Positions 1 through 7,943 of a stretch of DNA of 64,000 nt are shown here, piece by piece (within the stretch, counting starts at the first letter, position 1; every line of letters starts with the position of its first letter). Source of the DNA: Henriciella sp045287255 (GTDB lineage: Bacteria; Pseudomonadota; Alphaproteobacteria; Caulobacterales; Hyphomonadaceae); assembly GCF_045287255.1 (NCBI RefSeq), contig NZ_CP137142.1, positions 1,674,001 through 1,738,000 on the forward strand, read 5' to 3'. The notes under the pieces were generated by a model that saw only the letters and a program-made list of their open reading frames with translations, did no database searches and was not told the origin of the DNA. Position numbers and translations under genes: made by a program.

Positions 1-1
1 T

Positions 2-640
2 ATGTGCCGCGCAGGCCCGAGCGAGCACCATGATGTCACGCGCTATGCGCAAATGGCCGTTTCGGCTGTCTTGCGCTGTGGTCAAAAGATCGGGCGCACA
101 CGCATCCTGATCCACCTGATGGGACAGGCTAAAGACGATTTCGACCAGGACCTGTCCCGCCACTCCACCTATGGTATTGGTACAGACCTCCCCAAAACGG
201 GGTGGGCCATGGTGTTTGATGAACTCCTCTTTAAGGGCCTTCTAGGCGAGGGTGGAGAGCCCACGCGCCCGTTCCTCTATGTCCCCGATCATGACGCAGC
301 AAAACGCCTGTTCAGTGGTGAGCAGGCTTTGGCATTGCGCACAGACCCAACTGCGCGCCGCACCCGCAAGGGCCGAGCAAGCGCCACGGCAAAAGCCGCC
401 TTCGCAGACTTATCGGATCGCGACCGCGATCTGTTTGAAGCGTTGCGAACCTGGCGCGCTGAAATCGCCCGAAAAATTGCCAAACCGCCCTATGTTATCT
501 TTCATGATCGAACGCTGGCCGCGATTGCGCAGAATCGCCCGCGCGATGCGCATGAATTGCGCTTGATTTCAGGGGTCGGAGAGAGAAAGGCCAAGCGCTA
601 TGGCGAAGCCGTCATCAAAATTGTGCTTCAAACGGATTGA
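2..640 (+). CDS. recQ: ATP-dependent DNA helicase RecQ, C-terminal part (5' end outside window)
   Basis: This is the C-terminal third of a RecQ-family 3'-5' DNA helicase, an enzyme that unwinds branched DNA in recombination and fork repair. The reading frame is open from the window edge, so the helicase core (normally about 400 residues) lies upstream. What is visible is a winged-helix RQC-type region (about residues 1-110, including IHLMGQ and STYGIGTDL) and an HRDC domain (about 135-212) ending in the helix-hairpin motif LISGVGERKAKRYGE. A tRNA gene follows after about 130 bases. The family call is firm; the true start cannot be seen. Confidence 0.9.
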   Translation: MCRAGPSEHHDVTRYAQMAVSAVLRCGQKIGRTRILIHLMGQAKDDFDQDLSRHSTYGIGTDLPKTGWAMVFDELLFKGLLGEGGEPTRPFLYVPDHDAAKRLFSGEQALALRTDPTARRTRKGRASATAKAAFADLSDRDRDLFEALRTWRAEIARKIAKPPYVIFHDRTLAAIAQNRPRDAHELRLISGVGERKAKRYGEAVIKIVLQTD

Positions 641-773
641 GCGCGGCATGGCGCACAAACAATCCACACATCTTCTGCACATCGCCGCAAATACCCCCTT
701 GCAGACCCCGTCTTTTTCGGCTTTATCGCGCTTTCGGCTGACGAGACATTCAGTCGACTTACCCATTCAGGAC

Positions 774-848
774 GCGGGCGTAGCTCAGGGGTAGAGCACA
801 ACCTTGCCAAGGTTGGGGTCGTGAGTTCGAATCTCATCGCCCGCTCCA
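774..848 (+). tRNA. tRNA-Gly (anticodon GCC)
   Basis: A complete cloverleaf can be folded. The acceptor arm GCGGGCG pairs perfectly with CGCCCGC, the D arm contains AGCTCAGGGGTAGAGC, the anticodon stem encloses TTGCCAA with anticodon GCC, and the T arm contains GTTCGAATC. The discriminator base is T and CCA is encoded at 846-848. Confidence 0.97.
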
Positions 849-1002
849 AAAATCAATTATTAGCTCATACTCCGAGACCCTTGCCTCACGAGTATAGAGT
901 CTAGTTCTTGAATTGACTGCCCTTAAGCATCTCAGCGAAATCGCCATCTTTAACCGGAAACTAAAGCCGTTTCTGGAGCAACATGCATTATGAGTGAAAG
1001 AG

Positions 1003-1078
1003 TGGCTCCGCGAGTAGGACTCGAACCTACGACCGGGCGATTAACAGTCGCCTGCTCTACCAACTGAGCTATCGCGGA
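1003..1078 (-). tRNA. tRNA-Asn (anticodon GTT)
   Basis: Read on the minus strand, a 76-base cloverleaf starts with TCCGCGA and ends with TCGCGGA, G and an encoded CCA. The anticodon loop CTGTTAA gives anticodon GTT, and the T loop is GTTCGAGTC. It is transcribed in the same direction as tRNA-Cys upstream, with a terminator-like hairpin between them. Confidence 0.97.
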
Positions 1079-1145
1079 TCACCAACGAAGCGGTGTCATA
1101 CCAGAGGCCATTTTCCTGTCAAACGGGGAATGTCATACATCAGGC

Positions 1146-1173
1146 AAAAAAATGGCGGGACAACAGTCCCGCC
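1146..1173 (-). terminator. Rho-independent terminator between tRNA-Cys and tRNA-Asn
   Basis: On the minus strand a perfect 8-bp GC-rich stem (GGCGGGAC/GTCCCGCC) with a 4-base loop is followed by an A and seven T residues. It lies 3' of tRNA-Cys, so it probably ends that transcript and insulates tRNA-Asn. Confidence 0.8.
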
Positions 1174-1346
1174 GAGGCATTGGGTGATGGTGGGTGTCTC
1201 CAAATGAAGACAGTTAACCTTATCCAGCACAATAGTTAACGACCCGTTAGCAATCTCTGTCTTGCACGTAAGAAAGGATTCACCATACGCGCCGAATAGC
1301 CGCCAAAACCACGTATAAGTCCGTAATATCATGATCAGGAAAGGGT

Positions 1347-1420
1347 TGGAGGCTCCGGCCGGAATCGAACCGGCGTACACGGATTTGCAATCCGCTGCGT
1401 CACCACTCCGCCACAGAGCC
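1347..1420 (-). tRNA. tRNA-Cys (anticodon GCA)
   Basis: On the minus strand the acceptor GGCTCTG pairs with CGGAGCC (one G-T pair). The anticodon stem encloses TTGCAAA with anticodon GCA, the T arm holds GTTCGATTC, the discriminator is T and CCA is encoded. Its promoter should lie in the 1421-1575 gap shared with the divergent methyltransferase gene. Confidence 0.97.
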
Positions 1421-1575
1421 GCCGAAGTGAAGCGGTGCCATAGCAGTGCCTGCGCAGGCTTGCAATCGGGTAAATCACGCAATTGGACTTGCATCTGCGC
1501 ATAAGGCCATATTGCACCGACGCGCACCACACGCTATGGCGCGCAGATAGATAGAGGCAGGACGAGGGTTCCAAG

Positions 1576-2229
1576 ATGGATTTCGAAAAAGCACGCCGCA
1601 TCATGGTCGACTCGCAAGTGCGGGTAAACGATGTGACAGAGCCCGCTATTGTTGCAGCTTTCCTCTATACACCGCGTGAAAACTTCGTGCCCAAGGCCAT
1701 GCAGGAAATCGCCTATTCCGAGCATGAAATGGAACTCAGCGAATCTCGCGCGATGTGGACGCCGCGTGATCTCGGTAAGATACTCAAAAATCTGAACATC
1801 AAACGCTCCGATACCGCTTTGGTCATCGGTGCAGGCGCTGGCTATAGCAGCGCCTTGATTTCAAAGTTGGGTGAAGCGGTAATTGCGCTTGAAGATGCAG
1901 ACGAAAACGTGGACCGTCTTACAGAGCGCTTTGCGGCCACCACGCTTGACAACGCCGTTGCCGTGAAAGGTGATCTCGCCGCTGGTATGCCCAGTCAGGG
2001 GCCATTCGATGTGATTCTGATCAACGGCATGGTCGAAACCGTACCGCAGGCATGGCTCGACCAGCTATCTGAAGGCGGCCGCCTTGGTGTCGTCGTGCGC
2101 CAGACCAGCAAGCTTGGAACCGCCCGCATCTATACGCGCGCTGGCGAGACTGTGTCTTCGCGTGATGCGTTTGAGTGCTGTCCCCCGGTTCTGCCTGGGT
2201 TTGAGAAAGAAACCAGCTTCGTCTTTTAG
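1576..2229 (+). CDS. Protein-L-isoaspartate O-methyltransferase family protein
   Basis: This 217-residue protein belongs to the SAM-dependent protein-isoaspartate methyltransferase (PCMT) family, whose founding members repair damaged aspartyl residues. The SAM-binding motif I, VIGAGAGYSSALIS, is at residues 83-96, with an acidic residue (LED) at the end of the next strand. The N-terminus (FEKARRIMVDSQVRVNDV) and C-terminus (LPGFEKETSFVF) match the short alphaproteobacterial subgroup that usually sits upstream of tolC. The substrate-binding segment differs from classic Pcm, so the real substrate is open. Here no tolC follows; the next gene is convergent and the stop codons overlap by four bases. 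The ATG has a GGACGAGG-type ribosome site. Confidence 0.85.
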   Translation: MDFEKARRIMVDSQVRVNDVTEPAIVAAFLYTPRENFVPKAMQEIAYSEHEMELSESRAMWTPRDLGKILKNLNIKRSDTALVIGAGAGYSSALISKLGEAVIALEDADENVDRLTERFAATTLDNAVAVKGDLAAGMPSQGPFDVILINGMVETVPQAWLDQLSEGGRLGVVVRQTSKLGTARIYTRAGETVSSRDAFECCPPVLPGFEKETSFVF

Positions 2230-3224
2230 GATAAAGCCTTCCAGGCCTGATCAAGCAAACTGTAACTAGCGATACGAGCTTCTGGGCTCTCAGCAATTGT
2301 TAGGACGAAAAGTTCATTTGCCTGCGCTTCGCGGGCCTTTTCCAACAGGCGCTCAGCGACTGTCTCGGCCCGCCCAATAACAGCACGATTAGGCGGTGCT
2401 TCCAATGGTGCTTCTTCAAGTTTGGCAAGCGCGGCATCCGCGGTGAGATAGGGACGGAATAGCCCTGCCCCACGGCTGAGTGACCAAGCTTTGACTGTCG
2501 CGGACAACCGCTCCGCCTCTGCCTCAGTCTCAGCGGCCAAAGCGACCAGACCAATAGCAGCATAAGGCTGCGCCGCAAAAGGTGATGGCTCAAAGGCCTG
2601 CCGGTAAGCCGCCAAAGCCGCCGCGGCCCCTTCAGGCGCGAGGAAATCAGCAAAAGCGAGTTTTAAACCCATTTGCCCGGCGAACGCAGCCGATTCAGAG
2701 GAAGAGCACAGCATCCATAGATCCGGCCTCGGTCCAGACGGGCGCGCGGCAATCCCTTTGGCGCGATGGTCAGCCTCCAAAGCCTGCTCGCCACTGGCAT
2801 CCAGCCACCAATCCATCGCCATGCGCAACATGGTTGGAAAGGTCTGCGCACCCGGCCCCAGCAAAGCCGCAGAGGCTCTCGGGTCTGCACCGGTAGCACG
2901 GCCTAAGCCAATCTCGATTCGTCCGGGATAGAGCGCATTCAAGGCCTGACCGATCTCAGCGACTTTCAAGGGGGAGTAATTGGGCAGCATAATGCCGCCA
3001 GAGCCAAGTATGATCCGCGAGGTTCGAGCGGCAAGGTCTGCCATCAGGACCTCAGGTACGCTGCCGGCAAAGCTCGCCGCATTATGATGCTCCTGCACCC
3101 AATAGGATCGGTAAGACAAAGCGTCTGCGGCCTGCGCCAACGCGCGCGTTTCATCCAAGGCCTGCGCCGCCGAGCGCCCTTCAAAGACAGGTGAGGGATC
3201 AAGAATGGAAAGCGCAACAGACAT
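2226..3224 (-). CDS. LLM class flavin-dependent oxidoreductase (MsnO8-like)
   Basis: This 332-residue protein is a bacterial luciferase-like monooxygenase, an FMN/F420-type TIM barrel. Family features include the N-terminal SVALSILDPSPV strand, the conserved YWVQEHHN segment (near residue 40), and the SGGIMLPNYSPLKVAE, GRIEIGLGRATGADP and RPSGPRPDLWMLCSS loops that form the flavin pocket. The protein resembles the MsnO8/YhbW branch whose substrates are mostly unknown. I chose the ATG at 3224 rather than the TTG two codons upstream. It is convergent with the methyltransferase gene and stands alone on its strand. Confidence 0.85.
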   Translation of the reverse strand: MSVALSILDPSPVFEGRSAAQALDETRALAQAADALSYRSYWVQEHHNAASFAGSVPEVLMADLAARTSRIILGSGGIMLPNYSPLKVAEIGQALNALYPGRIEIGLGRATGADPRASAALLGPGAQTFPTMLRMAMDWWLDASGEQALEADHRAKGIAARPSGPRPDLWMLCSSSESAAFAGQMGLKLAFADFLAPEGAAAALAAYRQAFEPSPFAAQPYAAIGLVALAAETEAEAERLSATVKAWSLSRGAGLFRPYLTADAALAKLEEAPLEAPPNRAVIGRAETVAERLLEKAREAQANELFVLTIAESPEARIASYSLLDQAWKALS

Positions 3225-3325
3225 GCACAAACACTAAACTGGCCTTGGTTTTGCCCACAAGCAGAAATATGCCGGGATATGGACTGAACAATAAGCCTGT
3301 ATACAGATTGCCTGTCATCTAGCAC

Positions 3326-3357
3326 TTGCTAATTTGGTGTGATTCGGGCGCTATAAT
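3326..3357 (+). promoter_or_regulatory. Candidate sigma-70-type promoter for the 3385 gene
   Basis: A perfect TATAAT lies at 3352-3357, 27 bases before the ATG of the next gene. The nearest -35-like hexamer, TTGCTA at 3326-3331, gives a 20-base spacer, which is longer than normal, so only the -10 element is convincing. Confidence 0.3.
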
Positions 3358-3384
3358 GCTAGGTGTTGAGTAAAGGAACCAGCC

Positions 3385-4662
3385 ATGGCTTCGCGTTGGC
3401 GACAAGGCAAGCGAGTTCGCCCGTCAACCTGGCGACAAGCGCTGCTGTTCAATGCTCTGGCGCTTCTTCTGCCTGTGCTTGCCGCCAATACAATCATTGC
3501 GGCTTTCACAACATCCGCCATCACCAATCCAAACAGTATTGAAGCCCGCACCGAAACCCGCGCAGAGATCGACAAGGCTTTCGAGGCCTTACGCCTGTCT
3601 GATACGACTGCGCGCCAAAGCTGGGCTTCGCGCATTGATCAAACCGTGACAGAGCGCGCTTTCTCAGCCGCGCGGGGCTACTTGCTGGCTGCGCCGCAAA
3701 TGCTGAATGAAGATGATGCCCGCGCTGTGCGCGCCGCTGCTGCAACCGAGGAAAGTGGCACACAGGACCAGCGCATTGTCCGCGCCGCTTTGCTTTTCCT
3801 GCCCGATAATGTCAGGGCAAATTATCAGCGCGCGGTCTCGCCACCACCACCGCCTACCCCAGAGATCGGAGATCTGGATACAGAGAGCGCAACTGAACCT
3901 GAAACTGTTGAAGCAATGCCCGAGACAACGCCGACAATCGCTTTGAGTGACCTCGGCGCGGCTCTGCCGACAAGCAGTCGCTTCTCCATTCTCGGCGATA
4001 CTGAAGATCTCGTCCGCCGCAGCCAGAGCTGGCTCGGGGGGAGCGGTGTTGATGATATTCAGCTTCGTCTGCGCGCGTTGGGCCTGATGTCCAGAGCCGA
4101 TCAAGGCAGCGATAGTGATATCTTTGAAAAGGGGGTCACCGTTTTGCTAACCGCACGGCGCGCAAGCCGTCTCGACCCTCGATTCGACAACTACCTTCGC
4201 ACGCGCGTTGAGGACGCTTTACCCGCTGACCGTTTGCGTCAGCAGCTAAGCCTGGCCTTTGAACCTGTGCTGACATTCGATCAGCGTTCGGCACGCATCA
4301 TTGAGGATTATCGTACCGCAATTGAACCCGCCGCCCTGGAACGTCTGAAAAGAGACATGCAGACAATCGCAACGCTGGCTGACCTGACAAGCACCACAGG
4401 TGCGGTCACGCTGGTTGAACAAACCGGCAGCCCGGAAGACATGCGCCGCATTCTTCTCGTCACAAGGGCTGGCGGGGATAGAGCGGTTGCCCTTACTCGT
4501 GAACTTGGCCCCAATACGCTAAAACTCGCCCAAATCGGCGTGAAGTGGACAACACAGCTGGTGCTTCAGATCATGGCGATTGCAGCAATCGGCATCGCCC
4601 TGATCATGACAATGCTATCGACCATTACCCGCGCGGAGACGCTCAGCCGTTATATCCGCTAA
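3385..4662 (+). CDS. Unrecognised membrane-anchored protein, 425 aa
   Basis: I do not recognise a family. The protein starts with a basic stretch, then a hydrophobic helix at about residues 18-42, and ends with a second helix at about 391-413 followed by a short basic tail. Between them is a roughly 350-residue soluble region rich in Ala, Arg and Asp/Glu, interrupted by a proline/acidic linker (about 152-183, beginning SPPPPPTPEIG). This two-anchor arrangement would place the middle region in the periplasm if both ends are cytoplasmic. The ATG follows AAAGGAACC, and a TATAAT lies upstream. It is convergent with the MarC gene. Confidence 0.75.
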   Translation: MASRWRQGKRVRPSTWRQALLFNALALLLPVLAANTIIAAFTTSAITNPNSIEARTETRAEIDKAFEALRLSDTTARQSWASRIDQTVTERAFSAARGYLLAAPQMLNEDDARAVRAAAATEESGTQDQRIVRAALLFLPDNVRANYQRAVSPPPPPTPEIGDLDTESATEPETVEAMPETTPTIALSDLGAALPTSSRFSILGDTEDLVRRSQSWLGGSGVDDIQLRLRALGLMSRADQGSDSDIFEKGVTVLLTARRASRLDPRFDNYLRTRVEDALPADRLRQQLSLAFEPVLTFDQRSARIIEDYRTAIEPAALERLKRDMQTIATLADLTSTTGAVTLVEQTGSPEDMRRILLVTRAGGDRAVALTRELGPNTLKLAQIGVKWTTQLVLQIMAIAAIGIALIMTMLSTITRAETLSRYIR

Positions 4663-4674
4663 AGGAGCAAGCCT

Positions 4675-5325
4675 CTAAGCCAGACCAAATGCGCCTTTGA
4701 TGCCATCAATCAAAAGCTGCACTGAAAGCGCCGCCAGGATTACGCCGAAAATCCGAGTCACCGCGCCAGCAACGCTTTCACCCAGTGCCCGGACAATCGG
4801 TCCAGCGGCCAGGAAAACCAGAAGGCAAATCACCATATTGATCGCGATCGCAGAAAGGACTGCCGCCTTAATCGTCCAATCGGACGCTTCGGACATGAAC
4901 AGCATAGCCGTGGCAATCGATCCCGGTCCGGCCAGCATGGGAATACCGATAGGAAAGACGGAAACATCGTCCAGCGCGCCTTTTTCATCTTCATCAGCCA
5001 GAACGCTTTCAGCGCGATTTTCGCGCCGTTCTGTGCGCTTTTCAAACACCATATCCAGCGCGATCAGAAACAGAAGGATACCGCCAGCCGCACGGAAGGC
5101 ATCAATGCTGATATGGAGGGCTCCAAGCAGCCATGCCCCAAAAAACGCAAAACCAAAAATGATCAGCGTGCCGACTAAAACCGAACGGATCGCCATCGAA
5201 CGCCGATAAGCCCCGTCCCCCTTCACTGTGAGAGAGGCAAACACTGGCGCAACGCCAATGGCATCAATCAAAACAAAGAACGTGACGAAGGCACTGATAA
5301 AGACAGTGATAAACTCACCAGACAT
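4675..5325 (-). CDS. MarC family integral membrane protein
   Basis: This 216-residue protein has about six hydrophobic helices and belongs to the MarC/UPF0056 family of inner-membrane proteins. Typical features are the N-terminal FVTFFVLIDAIGVAPVF helix, the AFRAAGGILLFLIALDM segment near residues 77-93, and the FPIGIPMLAGPGSIATAML motif around residues 127-145. A charged cytoplasmic loop (KRTERRENRAESVLADEDEK) separates the two halves. The biochemical role of the family is not established; the early link to multiple antibiotic resistance was not confirmed. It is followed by convergent transcription from the 3385 gene. Confidence 0.88.
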   Translation of the reverse strand: MSGEFITVFISAFVTFFVLIDAIGVAPVFASLTVKGDGAYRRSMAIRSVLVGTLIIFGFAFFGAWLLGALHISIDAFRAAGGILLFLIALDMVFEKRTERRENRAESVLADEDEKGALDDVSVFPIGIPMLAGPGSIATAMLFMSEASDWTIKAAVLSAIAINMVICLLVFLAAGPIVRALGESVAGAVTRIFGVILAALSVQLLIDGIKGAFGLA

Positions 5326-5365
5326 GGCAAAGCCCCATTAGATCGGAAAATTCGCCATAGTCCTT

Positions 5366-5668
5366 TTAGCGCAGGGCGTCGAGGATTTCAGCCACACGCG
5401 GATGCAAGACCGGCTTGCCAGAACGCAGAGGCTGAACCTTATCCTGTCGTGGCACACGCAAGGTGTTCAACACGCGCTGCAATCCCAACAATCTCTGCAA
5501 GGCTCCTCCACTCGCGATGTCATCAGCAGAAAAAGCAATTACGCGATCCCCCAAAGCAAGAGAAAGCCCTTGCTCTGCCGCGCCAGACTGTAAGAGGGAA
5601 ATTGCCTCGCTCATTGAGGAGGCTTGTGCACCAGACCCCACCATATCCAGGCTAGCCAAGTCAGCCAT
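5366..5668 (-). CDS. Small unknown protein overlapping the end of flbT
   Basis: This 100-residue soluble protein has no family I recognise. The start chosen is the ATG at 5668, which has a GGAGG five bases upstream inside the end of flbT, giving an eight-base overlap; this points to translational coupling. The sequence is rich in Ala, Leu and Ser, with a central GDRVIAFSADDI strand and a basic C-terminal half (RVPRQDKVQPLRSGKPVLHPR). It occupies the place where flaF often sits next to flbT, but it does not look like FlaF to me. A role in flagellar regulation is inferred only from position. Confidence 0.65.
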   Translation of the reverse strand: MADLASLDMVGSGAQASSMSEAISLLQSGAAEQGLSLALGDRVIAFSADDIASGGALQRLLGLQRVLNTLRVPRQDKVQPLRSGKPVLHPRVAEILDALR

Positions 5669-6047
5669 CACGCCCTCCATCAACTTTTAGGAGTTTTCGG
5701 CATTTGGAAAGCGCCATATAGGTGTCGCCTGCTGCTGCAGAGATCGCAATATCCTGAACACGCTGAGCGACGAGGTCATCCTTTGTGCCCAGTACAATAT
5801 CACAGAGCGAGACGATAGCATCGTCATATATTGCCCCGGACGTCTCACCCGTCAGATAAAGCTGCATCAAAGCGAAGTAAGCATGCTCGGCTGCGGTCTG
5901 AACCGCTTCGGGGAAAACAATGTCTTTCTCCCGCATCACGCGCGCTTTGTTCTCAAGCACCATAATGCCACGGCGCTCACCATTTCGCATAACCGCGCCA
6001 TTAACGATGACGGCCTCGCTAGGTTTAAGAGAGAGCTTAAGCGGCAT
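5661..6047 (-). CDS. flbT: Flagellin synthesis repressor FlbT
   Basis: This 128-residue protein is FlbT, the alphaproteobacterial regulator that binds flagellin mRNA leaders and promotes their decay when flagellum assembly is incomplete. The N-terminus MPLKLSLKPSEAVIVNGAV, the LENKARVMREKDI segment and the C-terminal YMALSKCRKLLKVD helix are diagnostic, and the length is about normal for the family (near 130-150). A purine-rich AAAGGGA precedes the ATG. No flagellin, flaF or other flagellar gene is visible in the window, so the gene sits apart from its usual cluster except for the unknown gene that overlaps its 3' end. Confidence 0.9.
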   Translation of the reverse strand: MPLKLSLKPSEAVIVNGAVMRNGERRGIMVLENKARVMREKDIVFPEAVQTAAEHAYFALMQLYLTGETSGAIYDDAIVSLCDIVLGTKDDLVAQRVQDIAISAAAGDTYMALSKCRKLLKVDGGRDG

Positions 6048-6231
6048 AGGTTTCCCTTTGTTCTATCAACTGTGGATAGAGCGAAAGGGTTAACGTCATC
6101 TTGCAATTTATGCACCTTTGTCCCGTGGTCGCGGGACGTGCAGCCCTCCAAACGCAGCTCATTTGCGCAACGTCACGGTTGCCCTGTAGCCTTACCGACG
6201 TATTGTTATTCACTGTTACTGGAGGACTCCC

Positions 6232-7101
6232 ATGCGCTTTGAAGGCACTGAAAACTATGTCGCTACTGATGACCTGCGGGTGGCTGTGAATGCGGCGATT
6301 GCGCTTGAGCGTCCGCTCCTAATTAAAGGTGAACCGGGAACCGGTAAAACTGTTCTGGCTGTAGAAGTTGCCAAAGCGCTCGGCGTGGACCTGATCGAGT
6401 GGCACATCAAATCAACCACAAAAGCCCAGCAAGGCCTCTACGAATATGATGCGGTATCCCGCCTGCGCGATGGCCAAATGGGCGAAGAGCGCGCCAAGGA
6501 TGTTCGCAACTACATCAAAAAAGGTAAGCTCTGGGAGGCCTTCACAGCTGAGGGGCGTCCAATCCTGCTGATTGATGAGATTGACAAGGCCGATATCGAA
6601 TTCCCGAACGACCTCCTGCAGGAACTCGATCGCATGGAATTCTATGTCTACGAGACTGATGAAACCGTCAAAGCGACCCAGCGCCCGATTGTGATCATTA
6701 CCTCAAACAATGAAAAGGAACTGCCTGACGCCTTCCTGCGCCGCTGCTTCTTCCACTTCATCAAGTTCCCTGATGAGCAAACGATGAAAGACATTGTCGA
6801 GGTGCACTATCCGGGCATCAAGCAAAAGCTTGTCTCAGATGCGCTAACCACATTCTACTCCATGCGCGAAGTTCCCGGCATGAAGAAGAAACCTTCGACC
6901 AGCGAGCTGCTCGACTGGCTGAAACTACTGATGAATGAAGATGTCGACCTTGAGACAATGGCCGAGCAAGATCCGGACAAGCTGACACCTCCCCTTCACG
7001 GTGCATTGCTCAAGAATGAGCAAGATGTAGCCCTGTTCGAGCGTCTTGCCTTCCTGAACCGCCGCCAGACCGGTGGCGGCGCACGTGGTCCTGCCGGGTA
7101 G
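6232..7101 (+). CDS. MoxR-family AAA+ ATPase (CoxD/YehL-like, orphan)
   Basis: This 289-residue AAA+ protein has Walker A GEPGTGKT at residues 33-40 and Walker B ILLIDEIDKA at 111-120. The sensor-1 region contains IVIITSNNEKELPDAFLRRC, typical of the MoxR subgroup that works with a von Willebrand factor A protein (CoxD with CoxE). MoxR proteins act as chaperone-like ATPases for metal-centre insertion or complex assembly. No VWA or DUF58 gene follows; a terminator lies directly downstream and the next gene is convergent. It ends in a glycine-rich tail. The ATG follows ACTGGAGGACTCCC, a strong ribosome site. Confidence 0.9.
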   Translation: MRFEGTENYVATDDLRVAVNAAIALERPLLIKGEPGTGKTVLAVEVAKALGVDLIEWHIKSTTKAQQGLYEYDAVSRLRDGQMGEERAKDVRNYIKKGKLWEAFTAEGRPILLIDEIDKADIEFPNDLLQELDRMEFYVYETDETVKATQRPIVIITSNNEKELPDAFLRRCFFHFIKFPDEQTMKDIVEVHYPGIKQKLVSDALTTFYSMREVPGMKKKPSTSELLDWLKLLMNEDVDLETMAEQDPDKLTPPLHGALLKNEQDVALFERLAFLNRRQTGGGARGPAG

Positions 7102-7127
7102 ACGATAGTTCTGAACTTTTGAGAAAG

Positions 7128-7157
7128 CCCTCACCCAAAAAGTGAGGGTTATTTCTT
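7128..7157 (+). terminator. Rho-independent terminator after the orphan moxR
   Basis: A 7-bp stem CCCTCAC/GTGAGGG with a short A-rich loop is followed by TTATTTCTT. It closes the monocistronic moxR transcript and overlaps the 3' end of the convergent tlyA gene. Confidence 0.75.
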
Positions 7158-7883
7158 ACGGGCGTGGATCAGGCGTTCTGCATTGCCATCACCGCCTGTG
7201 ATCGGACTGTCGATTCGCGCCAAAACCTGCCATCCCTCACCCGCCAACCACTCAATAAAAGCCTCTTCGGCCTGTTCTACAGCGTTTGTGTCTTTCACGA
7301 TCCCGCCCTTACCAATATTTTCGCGTCCGACTTCGAACTGGGGTTTGAACAGCGTAATGAGCTGAGCACCCTGCTGCGCATATGATAGCGGCACCCGCAA
7401 AAGCTTATTGAGCGAGATAAAGCTCGCATCACAGACAATCAGCTTTGGCTTACCAACCTGCTCAGCCTTCAAATGGCGAGCATCCGTGCTCTCTAGAGAG
7501 ATCACACGAGTATCAGCCTTTATCCGTGCATGTAACTGCTCGCGCCCAACATCAACTGCAACAACAGAGGCTGCACCCTGCGTCAGCAATACGTCTGTGA
7601 ATCCGCCTGTCGAGGCGCCAATATCAAGACAAGGCTTACCTGTAGGATCAGCCTCAAAAGCGGTCAGAGCATGGGCGAGCTTTATGCCCGCGCGCGACAC
7701 CCAGGGATGCGCCGTTTCCGCTTCGATCTTGGCCGCCAGTGAAATCTTCTCAGACGCTTTGCTCAGCACCCGCCCATTCACCAGAACCTTACCCGCCGCA
7801 ATCGCCGCCTGAGCCGCCGCCCGGCTCTCAAAATGGCCGAGCGCGACCAAAACCTTATCAGCCCGATCATTTTTACTTTCCAA
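7149..7883 (-). CDS. tlyA: TlyA family rRNA (cytidine-2'-O)-methyltransferase
   Basis: This is a TlyA-type protein: an N-terminal S4 RNA-binding domain (NDRADKVLVALGHFESRAAA) followed by an FtsJ-like SAM methyltransferase fold with CLDIGASTGGFTDVLL. The family methylates 2'-OH of cytidines in 16S and 23S rRNA. The start is uncertain. A TTG at 7883 has GGTGAGG nine bases upstream and yields 244 residues, the usual family length. GTG codons at 7892 and 7898 are alternatives with poorer ribosome sites. A longer frame extending to 8117 would run into sodC and is not credible. Only about 60 bases separate it from the divergent sodC start. Confidence 0.88.
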   Translation of the reverse strand: MESKNDRADKVLVALGHFESRAAAQAAIAAGKVLVNGRVLSKASEKISLAAKIEAETAHPWVSRAGIKLAHALTAFEADPTGKPCLDIGASTGGFTDVLLTQGAASVVAVDVGREQLHARIKADTRVISLESTDARHLKAEQVGKPKLIVCDASFISLNKLLRVPLSYAQQGAQLITLFKPQFEVGRENIGKGGIVKDTNAVEQAEEAFIEWLAGEGWQVLARIDSPITGGDGNAERLIHARKK

Positions 7884-7943
7884 GGCTGACACCCTCACCG
7901 AACGCTCTATTATTTTCGTACTCAAATCTTTGGAGTTCGAACC

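Noticed and set aside
1096..1530. 144-residue open frame over tRNA-Cys
   Set aside because: It reads through a complete tRNA and a terminator hairpin.
6065..6080. DnaA-box-like site (one mismatch to TTATCCACA) upstream of flbT/moxR
   Set aside because: A single near-match in non-origin context; no cluster of boxes or AT-rich unwinding region.
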